Positions 1 to 5,268 of a DNA stretch of 5,268 nucleotides are shown here, piece by piece. The notes beneath the pieces were generated by a model. That model had not been told where the DNA came from and ran no database searches. It was given only the letters and a program-made list of their open reading frames with translations. The DNA comes from Mageeibacillus sp. UBA5442 (lineage in GTDB: Bacteria > Bacillota > Clostridia > Saccharofermentanales > DTU023). How positions within the stretch are numbered: the first letter of the stretch is position 1; every line of letters starts with the position of its first letter. The position numbers were made by a program, and so were the translations under genes. The stretch is taken from contig DIRG01000017.1 in NCBI GenBank assembly GCA_002427475.1, positions 2,964 to 8,231 of the forward strand, written 5' to 3'.

Positions 1-798
1 CTCTGTCAAACTGAAAACCTCAAATCGAGCCTACGTCCCGAAACTAAGGTTGTCTACATTGAAACCCCCGCCAACCCTAATTTAAAGATTATGAACATTA
101 AGGAATTGTCCGATATTGCTCATGCCTTTAATCCCGAAATTAAAGTGCTGGTGGATAATACCTTTGCCACCCCTTATTTGCAACGCCCCCTAGAGCTGGG
201 CGCTGACATCTCACTTCATTCAGCCACCAAATATCTCAACGGTCACGGCGATGTGATTGCAGGTGCTCTTGTCGCCTCTGCAGAGATGGTGGAACTAATC
301 GCAGGTAACGGTTTAAGATATTTGACCGGAGCAGTTCTGAGCCCCTTCGAATGCTACTTGATCTGCCGCGGCCTAAAGACACTTGATATCCGCATGGAAA
401 AACACTGTGCCAATGCCCAGGCAGTAGCCGAGTTTTTAGAACAGGATGAGCGGGTACAAAGAGTCCTCTACCCAGGCCTTGAATCTCACCCCGACTACAA
501 GTTAGCCCAAGAGCAAATGATGTTGCCTGGTGCAATGATTTCTTTTGAACTTGATGGTGATAAAGACTACTGCGCCAGTTTCGTTAATGAGTGCAAACTC
601 TGCCGCAGAGCAGTTTCTCTCGGTGACGCTGAAACCTTGATCCAACATCCTGCGAGCATGACACATAATACATACAGTCCCGAGGCCCTAGAGGATGCCG
701 ATATCGCGCAAAACCTGCTGAGAATCTCCATTGGCCTAGAATCTGCTACAGATATCATCGAAGATCTGAAGCAGGCGTTGGATGCTTGTAGCTGCTAA
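1..798 (+). CDS. Methionine gamma-lyase-like PLP enzyme (Cys/Met metabolism family), 5' end cut by window
   Basis: Partial gene; the reading frame is open from base 1 to a TAA at 796-798, giving 265 residues. It encodes a cytosolic fold-type I PLP enzyme of the Cys/Met metabolism family, whose methionine gamma-lyases split methionine into methanethiol, 2-oxobutyrate and ammonia. Visible motifs: ETPANP at residues 21-26; VDNTFATP at 51-58, whose Asp52 should bind the PLP pyridine nitrogen; SATKYLNGHGD at 74-84, with Lys77 as the PLP Schiff-base lysine; SLGDAETLIQHPASMTH near 206-222; and LLRISIGLE near 239-247, whose Arg241 should bind the substrate carboxylate. The Lys-to-Arg distance equals that of Pseudomonas putida methionine gamma-lyase (K211, R375, from memory), which implies about 134 missing N-terminal residues. 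GHGDVIAG favours gamma-lyase over O-acetylhomoserine sulfhydrylase. Cystathionine gamma-lyase or gamma-synthase remains possible, because the Tyr/Cys region that separates them lies outside the window. The internal ATG at 91 is not the start. The gene converges on the ABC operon. Confidence 0.9.
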   Translation, partial: LCQTENLKSSLRPETKVVYIETPANPNLKIMNIKELSDIAHAFNPEIKVLVDNTFATPYLQRPLELGADISLHSATKYLNGHGDVIAGALVASAEMVELIAGNGLRYLTGAVLSPFECYLICRGLKTLDIRMEKHCANAQAVAEFLEQDERVQRVLYPGLESHPDYKLAQEQMMLPGAMISFELDGDKDYCASFVNECKLCRRAVSLGDAETLIQHPASMTHNTYSPEALEDADIAQNLLRISIGLESATDIIEDLKQALDACSC

Positions 799-822
799 GC
801 TACTTGCGAAACTCTAAAATAT

Positions 823-859
823 AAAAGTGGCGCTACATAACTTGAGCGCCACTTTTTTT
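823..859. terminator. Bidirectional rho-independent terminator between convergent genes
   Basis: A 12-bp perfect stem (823-834 AAAAGTGGCGCT paired with 845-856) closes a 10-base loop. On the plus strand it runs into seven T's (853-859), 25 bases after the stop of the lyase gene. On the minus strand the same stem is followed by TTTTATATTTTA, so it can also end the ABC transcript, whose stop codon lies at 880-882. It fits the convergent gene arrangement. Confidence 0.9.
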
Positions 860-879
860 GCGTCTTATAAAAACTCGAG

Positions 880-2700
880 CTAAAACTCTTCGTACTGCAG
901 TTTATAGAGCACCTTGAACAGACCATCCTGAGCCAGTAACTCATCCCTAGTCCCCTGCTCTGCTATCCGCCCTTTATGCATCACAATAATTTTGTCCGCA
1001 TTCGCAATAGTCGAAATACGATGCGCCACCGCAATCATGCTGCGATTGCTAGACATTTTACCAATCGCGTCTTGAATCAAGAGTTCCGTTTCCGTATCGA
1101 TATTCGCAGTCGCTTCGTCCAGAATCAGTAAGGACGGTTTAGAAACTATGGTGCGCGCGAAAGACAGCAACTGCCTTTGTCCTGAAGAAAGCGTACTGCC
1201 CCTCTCCATGACATCCTCATCATAGCGTCGCGGTAAGCTGTCAATGAAGGAGTCAGCATTGACAATCTGTGCGGCTTTACGCACGTCAGCCGCCGATACT
1301 TCAGGGCGATTCAAACTGATATTGTCCATCACGCTGCCGGAATAGAGAAATACATCTTGCTGGACGACACCAATGGCCTCGCGCAGCTGCTTCAAATCGT
1401 AGTCCCTGATATCGACGTCGTCGATCAGTATCTGACCTTGATCAATATCGTAAAAGCGGCACAGCAGGTGCATAATCGTTGATTTACCGGCACCGGTGGC
1501 ACCGACAAAGGCTACAAATTCTCCCGGCTCCATTTTAAAGGAGACATCCTCCAGTACCCATTCGCCTTCATTGTAAGCAAAGCTGACATTTTTGAATTCG
1601 ATTTTGCCTTCTAAGCCCCCTTCAGGCACACAAACAGAACCACCCATATCCTCTACTTCCTCATCCATTAAACGGAAGATGCGATGAGCAGAAGTCATGG
1701 CCGCTTGAATAATATTAAACGTCTCGGCCAATTCGAGAATAGGCTGAAAGAAGCGCTGAATATAGTCGATAAAGGCATAGAGAATACCGAAAGTAATAAT
1801 ACCCTCGAGATGACTGCGCCCGCCAAACCAGATTAGGCCCGCAATCCCCAGAGATCTCACTATCTCAATAAAGGGGCGATAAGTTGCATAATAACGCACC
1901 TCTTTACTACTTAAGTCCAGATACTCGCTGTTGATCTCGTCGAACTCTTCGCTCACCTGTTTTTGTCGGTGAAAAACCTGAATTGTACGCATACCGGAAA
2001 TATTCTCGGATAATTTAGTGTTTATCATCGAGAGAACGCGTCTCTGTGCGTAATAAATCTTGCGGATCACGCGGCGGAAAATCACTGAAATAGTAATAAT
2101 TACCGGAGTCAGAATCAGTACATAGGTTGCCAGCCGAGAATCCATACTGTACATAACTGCGACAATACCTACTAAAGTGACAAGACTTTTTAAAATTGTA
2201 GTCAGCACGGAGGTGAACATCTCATTCAATGTCTCCGTGTCGTTAGTCACACGAGTGACCAGACTGCCCTGCGGGTAATGATCAAAGAAAGTCATCGGCA
2301 GCTTGAGCACATGATCGTAAAGCTCTTGCCTGATTTTCCTCAATATCTTCTGCCCCGTGTTGTTGAGCAGATAAGCCTGACTGTAGCCGGTCACAAAAGC
2401 AATAATCACAGTACCCAAGTAGAGTAAGGCCATACGAGTGGCACCTGTGCTGGCAACAGCTTGTTCAGATGCACTGCTGCCCGGAGCTACCAAGACAGCA
2501 ATATTATTGTCGATTAAAAGCTGAATCAGCCGAGGTTGAGCCAAGGTCACAGCCACTGAAACAATTATTAATACAAAGATAAAAAGGAACTGCTTATAAT
2601 ACGGTGTAGCGTAAGCATAAAGACGCCGTAAACTCTTGCGGTCCGGTTTTTTCGCTTTCAGATCCTGATCATCCAGATGTTTATAGTTTGATTGTGCCAT
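880..2700 (-). CDS. ABC exporter half-transporter, catalytic-site subunit of a heterodimer (YheH/BmrD-like)
   Basis: 606-residue half-transporter with a membrane domain followed by an ATPase domain, placed in the cytoplasmic membrane. Six membrane segments lie at roughly 37-57, 91-113, 166-185, 190-208, 277-293 and 300-320. The first extracellular loop (about 66-90) is long and rich in Ala, Ser and Gly. ATPase motifs: A-loop Tyr375, Walker A GATGAGKST (400-408), Q-loop Gln448, signature LSSGQ (504-508), Walker B LLILDE (524-529) with catalytic Glu529, D-loop ANID (532-535) and switch His560. The site residues are intact; only the signature deviates from LSGGQ. It should pair with the upstream gene product, since their lesions are complementary. 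The start at 2700 is chosen because GGAGAGGGGG lies just upstream and the next gene's stop is one base away. An in-frame extension to 2871 would overlap 56 codons of the neighbour and has no family-like sequence. Substrate unknown; drugs, lipids or peptides are all exported by relatives. Ends in TAG. Confidence 0.93.
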   Translation of the reverse strand: MAQSNYKHLDDQDLKAKKPDRKSLRRLYAYATPYYKQFLFIFVLIIVSVAVTLAQPRLIQLLIDNNIAVLVAPGSSASEQAVASTGATRMALLYLGTVIIAFVTGYSQAYLLNNTGQKILRKIRQELYDHVLKLPMTFFDHYPQGSLVTRVTNDTETLNEMFTSVLTTILKSLVTLVGIVAVMYSMDSRLATYVLILTPVIITISVIFRRVIRKIYYAQRRVLSMINTKLSENISGMRTIQVFHRQKQVSEEFDEINSEYLDLSSKEVRYYATYRPFIEIVRSLGIAGLIWFGGRSHLEGIITFGILYAFIDYIQRFFQPILELAETFNIIQAAMTSAHRIFRLMDEEVEDMGGSVCVPEGGLEGKIEFKNVSFAYNEGEWVLEDVSFKMEPGEFVAFVGATGAGKSTIMHLLCRFYDIDQGQILIDDVDIRDYDLKQLREAIGVVQQDVFLYSGSVMDNISLNRPEVSAADVRKAAQIVNADSFIDSLPRRYDEDVMERGSTLSSGQRQLLSFARTIVSKPSLLILDEATANIDTETELLIQDAIGKMSSNRSMIAVAHRISTIANADKIIVMHKGRIAEQGTRDELLAQDGLFKVLYKLQYEEF

Positions 2701-2701
2701 C

Positions 2702-4477
2702 TTACGCCCCCTCTCCGTCTTCTCTGAGTTCACTTTCAAGCAATTGCCTCTGGTACAACCTGGCATAGAACCCTGCTTTGTCTTCCAAGAGCTCCGCGTG
2801 CGTACCACGCTGAGCAATCGTTCCGTCTTCCAAGACCAATATTTGATCAGCCCTTTGTACTGTCGATACACGTTGACTGACCAGGATCAAGCCGCGTTCC
2901 AAATCCTCTAGGTGGTTCAGAATTTCTCTCTCCGTATTTGTATCTACCGCAGAGAGAGAGTCATCCAATACTAGGAACTCAGCATCCTGATAATATGCAC
3001 GGGCAATGGCTAGACGCTGTTTTTGGCCACCCGAAAGAGTCACACCCCGCTCACCTACCCAGGTACGGTACTTCTCGGGCATAGCTTCAATATCGGGCGC
3101 AACCTGAGAGAACTCCGCAGCCTGTTGAACTGCAACCGGATCGTACGCATCATCACTACTGAAAGCAATATTTCCCGCTATGGTGCGTGAGAACAAAAAA
3201 CTCTCCTGTTCCACGAAGGCAATCCTACTGTAGAGGTCTTCAAAGGCAACATCTCTGACGTCGACACCGTTCAAAAGAATTTGACCGCTACACACATCGT
3301 AGCGTCGCAAGAGTAGATTCAAAATTGTACTCTTGCCTGAACCGGTTCGACCTAAAATAGCCAAGCTTTCATCGCCTTCTATCGAAAAATTGACGCCTTC
3401 CAGCACCCAAGGTAGTTTATCACCATAGCGGAAATAAACATCCTTAAACTCGATCCTAAGAGGCTGTTCTTTTTCCTCAGCTTCAATTATTTTGGCCGGT
3501 GTGGCAACTTCCTTTACTTTGGGTTCGGCGGCAAAGATCTCATTGATCCGACCGATTGCTGCGATTCCACGCTGGAAACTGTTAACCACTAAACCGATAG
3601 CCATTAGAGGCCAGACCATCAAGCGAAGGTAGTTGAGGACAGCAACGAAATCACCTAAAGACAGACTGCCGCTAAGCATCCGTTGCACTCCATAAAGCAT
3701 AAAGATAACAAGAGCGATACCGGAAATAAATTGGATCAATGGGTCAAATAGCGCACTCATACGCAGCATGTCCAAGTTTTTCCTTTGATACTTTTGATTG
3801 AGTTCGCCAAAAGCTGCGGAACGATCGTCTTCAATACCAAAGGCCTTAATACTGTTAACACCGGAAATGTTTTCCTGCACTTCCGTTGTCAGTTCGGAGA
3901 AAGTATCCTGCACTTCGCGGCTGCGACGTTGCAGCGGTTTGGACATACTGAACACAACCACTGTGATGAACGGGAGGGCAAGCAAAGCAACCATCGCTGT
4001 GCGAAAGCCTACGGTATAAATCATCATGATTACTGTGAAAATGGTCATGAAGACAGCGTCGACAATCATGATGACGCCGCCACCCATGGAATTTCTCACC
4101 ATCAAAACATCGTTAGTGACATGAGCCATAAGATCGCCGGTGCGGTTTTGATTGAAAAAGCTGTCATCAAGCGTGAGGTACTTTTTAAATAGCTTGTCTC
4201 TTAGCCAGTACTCTAATCTTCTAGCAGTGCCGAAGATATAAACACGCCAGAAATAACGCCCTGCTGCTACAGCCATACCAAGCATAAGTATTTGTAAAGC
4301 AGCTTGCCCACTGCGCTCCAAGGTCAACTCGCCCAGCTGTGCCCAGTCCGCAAATCTGCGCAGAACCTGAGGCACCAACAGATTGGCTACGTCCACAAAG
4401 AGCAAGGCAATAATGCCGAAGATATAACGCCATTTATTCTCTCGAACAAATGGAAGAATTGTCCGATACTCTCTCAT
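2702..4477 (-). CDS. ABC exporter half-transporter, degenerate-site subunit of a heterodimer (YheI/MdlA-like)
   Basis: 591-residue half-transporter, with the membrane domain first and the ATPase domain last. Six membrane segments lie at about 18-38, 60-82, 135-156, 161-178, 248-266 and 276-299. RTGDLMAHVTNDV (112-124) is the typical coupling-region motif of this exporter class. ATPase motifs: A-loop Tyr351, Walker A GRTGSGKST (376-384), Q-loop Gln424, perfect signature LSGGQ (481-485), Walker B FLVLDD (501-506) with Asp506 where the catalytic Glu is expected, D-loop SAVD (509-512), and Gln535 in place of the switch-loop His (VSQR). Its own Walker A/B site is therefore expected to be weak or non-hydrolytic, while its LSGGQ completes the active site of the partner encoded next. 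Domain order and N-terminus match MdlA and YheI from memory. The start at 4477 is preferred over the ATG at 4564 because a purine-rich Shine-Dalgarno precedes it and the N-terminus MREYRTILPF fits the family; the longer form would begin inside the palindrome. First gene of the ABC pair. Substrate unknown. Confidence 0.93.
   Translation of the reverse strand: MREYRTILPFVRENKWRYIFGIIALLFVDVANLLVPQVLRRFADWAQLGELTLERSGQAALQILMLGMAVAAGRYFWRVYIFGTARRLEYWLRDKLFKKYLTLDDSFFNQNRTGDLMAHVTNDVLMVRNSMGGGVIMIVDAVFMTIFTVIMMIYTVGFRTAMVALLALPFITVVVFSMSKPLQRRSREVQDTFSELTTEVQENISGVNSIKAFGIEDDRSAAFGELNQKYQRKNLDMLRMSALFDPLIQFISGIALVIFMLYGVQRMLSGSLSLGDFVAVLNYLRLMVWPLMAIGLVVNSFQRGIAAIGRINEIFAAEPKVKEVATPAKIIEAEEKEQPLRIEFKDVYFRYGDKLPWVLEGVNFSIEGDESLAILGRTGSGKSTILNLLLRRYDVCSGQILLNGVDVRDVAFEDLYSRIAFVEQESFLFSRTIAGNIAFSSDDAYDPVAVQQAAEFSQVAPDIEAMPEKYRTWVGERGVTLSGGQKQRLAIARAYYQDAEFLVLDDSLSAVDTNTEREILNHLEDLERGLILVSQRVSTVQRADQILVLEDGTIAQRGTHAELLEDKAGFYARLYQRQLLESELREDGEGA
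2707..2716 (-). promoter_or_regulatory. Shine-Dalgarno of the second ABC gene, inside the end of the first
   Basis: On the minus strand GGAGAGGGGG ends six bases before the ATG at 2700-2698. It lies within the last codons of the upstream ABC gene, whose TAA (2704-2702) is one base from this ATG. This decides the start and suggests translational coupling, so that the two subunits are made in matched amounts. Confidence 0.8.
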
Positions 4478-4481
4478 ATTT

Positions 4482-4498
4482 CCTCTCTCTCCCCCCTC
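4482..4498 (-). promoter_or_regulatory. Purine-only Shine-Dalgarno tract of the first ABC gene
   Basis: On the minus strand an uninterrupted 17-base purine tract (GAGGGGGG followed by AGAGAGAGG) ends four bases before the ATG at 4477-4475. It offers several overlapping partial matches to AGGAGG. The closest match (AGAGG) has short spacing and the GAGGGGGG block is about 13 bases away. It supports the start at 4477. Confidence 0.7.
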
Positions 4499-4535
4499 GT
4501 ACAAGATTTTGCACGGAAATATAAGATAACACATA

Positions 4536-4567
4536 TAAATGTGCTCTGTGGCCACAGAGCACATTTA
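4536..4567. repeat. Perfect 32-bp palindrome in the gap before the ABC operon (candidate terminator or operator)
   Basis: The half-site TAAATGTGCTCTGTGG is followed at once by its exact reverse complement, with no central spacer. It lies 21 bases past the stop of the membrane-protein gene and 58 bases before the ABC start codon, both on the minus strand. As RNA it would fold into a 14-bp stem with a GGCC loop. The minus-strand sequence that follows is T-rich but not a pure T run (TATGTGTTATCTTATATTT), so it could be a weak intrinsic terminator for the membrane-protein gene. The perfect symmetry also suits a binding site for a dimeric repressor controlling the exporter. Plus-strand sequence after it is not T-rich. 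Confidence 0.75.
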
Positions 4568-4588
4568 CCAAGGGCTAATAAGAGGAGA

Positions 4589-5257
4589 TTAAATTACATT
4601 TTTCTTATACATTATCCTTGATACGCCCACTGTCACGAGTACGCTGATCGGGATTAATACACTAACGGCACTGGAAAGAGAAGGCTCGATCAAAAAGATT
4701 GTTAACATCAATGCCACCGGCGCTACAGCGATCTTCCAGTTTTTGGCCAGAAAGACAATTGCAAGACCACCGAAGAGTGCAGGCAGTACATTAGCAAAGG
4801 CAGGCGCGAGAATTTGCGACTCCAGAATGGGACTGAGTACGTTTAATAAGACAATACCCAAGATCAAGATAAGCGTGGTGACGATTGAACTCACGGCGAT
4901 AGCGATCGTAGAGATAACCTCTCCCTCTTCCGTGTTGGGTTCAACTTCCGCAATCTGCATTGCTCTGAGCGCTGCAGGCACCTTCATAGCCGTAAGATTT
5001 CCGGTAACGAAGCCGAGGTAGGAACCGCCCGAGCCCAACATGGGACTAAAGGTAAAGGCCTCAATGATACCCACGGTCCAAAACACCGGAACTATAGCCA
5101 AAAGACCTTGAAAGATGACCTTGCCATCAGGCCAGACATTAAAGATCACCGACGTTAAGAAGGGATAAGACACAAAGGCCACAAGCGCCAAGATTAGTGA
5201 CACCCGTCCCCAAGTGTGTATTTTTTCCGGATATTGAGAATATTTAATATTTTTCAT
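4589..5257 (-). CDS. Multi-pass membrane protein of unknown function, 222 residues
   Basis: I do not recognise a functional family. The protein is strongly hydrophobic with likely six membrane segments, at about 17-39, 46-67, 114-140, 148-170, 174-190 and 196-214. Basic residues at both ends (Lys2, Lys5, Lys12, Arg18; Arg214, Lys218, Lys219) suggest that both termini are cytoplasmic. There is no cleavable signal peptide. Notable stretches are HTWGR (14-18), a Gly-rich semi-polar segment FSPMLGSGGSYLGFVTGN (70-87), an acidic TEEGE (109-113) leading into STIAIAVSSIVTT (116-128), and LPALFGG (158-164). Such Gly/Ser-rich segments inside a membrane protein resemble re-entrant or substrate-path elements of transporters or channels, but this is inference. 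The ATG at 5257 follows GGAG with seven-base spacing, and the gene ends in TAA. It lies upstream of the ABC pair on the same strand, but the 111-bp gap with a palindrome makes shared transcription uncertain. It appears complete. Confidence 0.85.
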   Translation of the reverse strand: MKNIKYSQYPEKIHTWGRVSLILALVAFVSYPFLTSVIFNVWPDGKVIFQGLLAIVPVFWTVGIIEAFTFSPMLGSGGSYLGFVTGNLTAMKVPAALRAMQIAEVEPNTEEGEVISTIAIAVSSIVTTLILILGIVLLNVLSPILESQILAPAFANVLPALFGGLAIVFLAKNWKIAVAPVALMLTIFLIEPSLSSAVSVLIPISVLVTVGVSRIMYKKNVI

Positions 5258-5264
5258 GATCAGA

Positions 5265-5268
5265 CTCC
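5265..5268 (-). promoter_or_regulatory. Shine-Dalgarno of the membrane-protein gene, at the window edge
   Basis: The minus strand reads GGAG, then seven bases, then ATG at 5257-5255. This fixes the start of the 222-residue membrane protein. The site may extend beyond the window; any promoter or upstream operon partner lies outside. Confidence 0.65.

Noticed and set aside
236..758. Minus-strand open frames opposite the lyase gene
   Set aside because: The plus-strand frame carries the complete set of PLP-enzyme motifs, so these frames are shadows.
2701..2871. N-terminal extension of the second ABC subunit by 57 residues
   Set aside because: It would overlap the upstream ABC gene almost entirely, its sequence is unlike any exporter N-terminus, and a strong Shine-Dalgarno marks the ATG at 2700.
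3785..4192. 135-residue plus-strand open frame opposite the first ABC gene
   Set aside because: It is antisense to a well-supported coding region, His/Asn-rich with no domain-like pattern, and has no ribosome site. It is a shadow frame.
4518..4523. Possible -10 box (TATATT, minus strand) for the ABC operon after the palindrome
   Set aside because: It matches five of six consensus bases, but nothing like TTGACA lies 16-18 bases upstream, where the palindrome arm sits. AT-rich sequence gives such matches by chance, so it is not reported as a feature.
4478..4564. N-terminal extension of the first ABC subunit by 29 residues
   Set aside because: It would begin inside the palindrome without a ribosome site, and it includes the purine tract that serves as the Shine-Dalgarno for 4477.
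4743..5021. 92-residue plus-strand open frame opposite the membrane-protein gene
   Set aside because: Antisense to a gene with clear membrane segments and its own ribosome site; no support of its own.

Overview
The window looks like ordinary chromosomal DNA of a low-to-mid-GC bacterium, most likely a Bacillota (Clostridia-like) anaerobe. This is inference. It rests on strong purine-rich Shine-Dalgarno sequences before every complete gene, a tightly packed heterodimeric ABC exporter pair of the YheI/YheH (BmrC/BmrD) type, and a methionine gamma-lyase-like enzyme common in amino-acid-fermenting anaerobes. No mobile element, CRISPR array, tRNA or rRNA was seen, and no stretch over 300 bases lacks a gene.

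Layout. Positions 1-798 (+) hold the C-terminal two thirds of a PLP-dependent Cys/Met-metabolism enzyme, closest by motif to methionine gamma-lyase; its start lies outside the window. A strong stem-loop at 823-859 separates it from the convergent minus-strand genes and can serve both directions. Reading leftwards on the minus strand, the order is: a 222-residue multi-pass membrane protein of unknown function (5257-4589); a 111-bp gap containing a perfect 32-bp palindrome; then two ABC exporter half-transporters, 4477-2702 and 2700-880. The two ABC genes are separated by one base.

How the genes work together. The two half-transporters have complementary lesions typical of asymmetric heterodimeric exporters. 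The first has Asp in place of the catalytic Glu and Gln in place of the switch-loop His, but a perfect LSGGQ. The second has intact Glu and His but an LSSGQ signature. Together they should form one catalytic and one degenerate ATP site, so they are expected to act as one exporter. The substrate cannot be read from sequence. The membrane protein may be transcribed separately, because the palindrome lies between it and the ABC pair. No functional link between the lyase and the minus-strand genes is evident beyond proximity.

I did not find a convincing new biological system here. The items most worth a second look are the long perfect palindrome, the unrecognised membrane protein, and the Gln switch-loop substitution.
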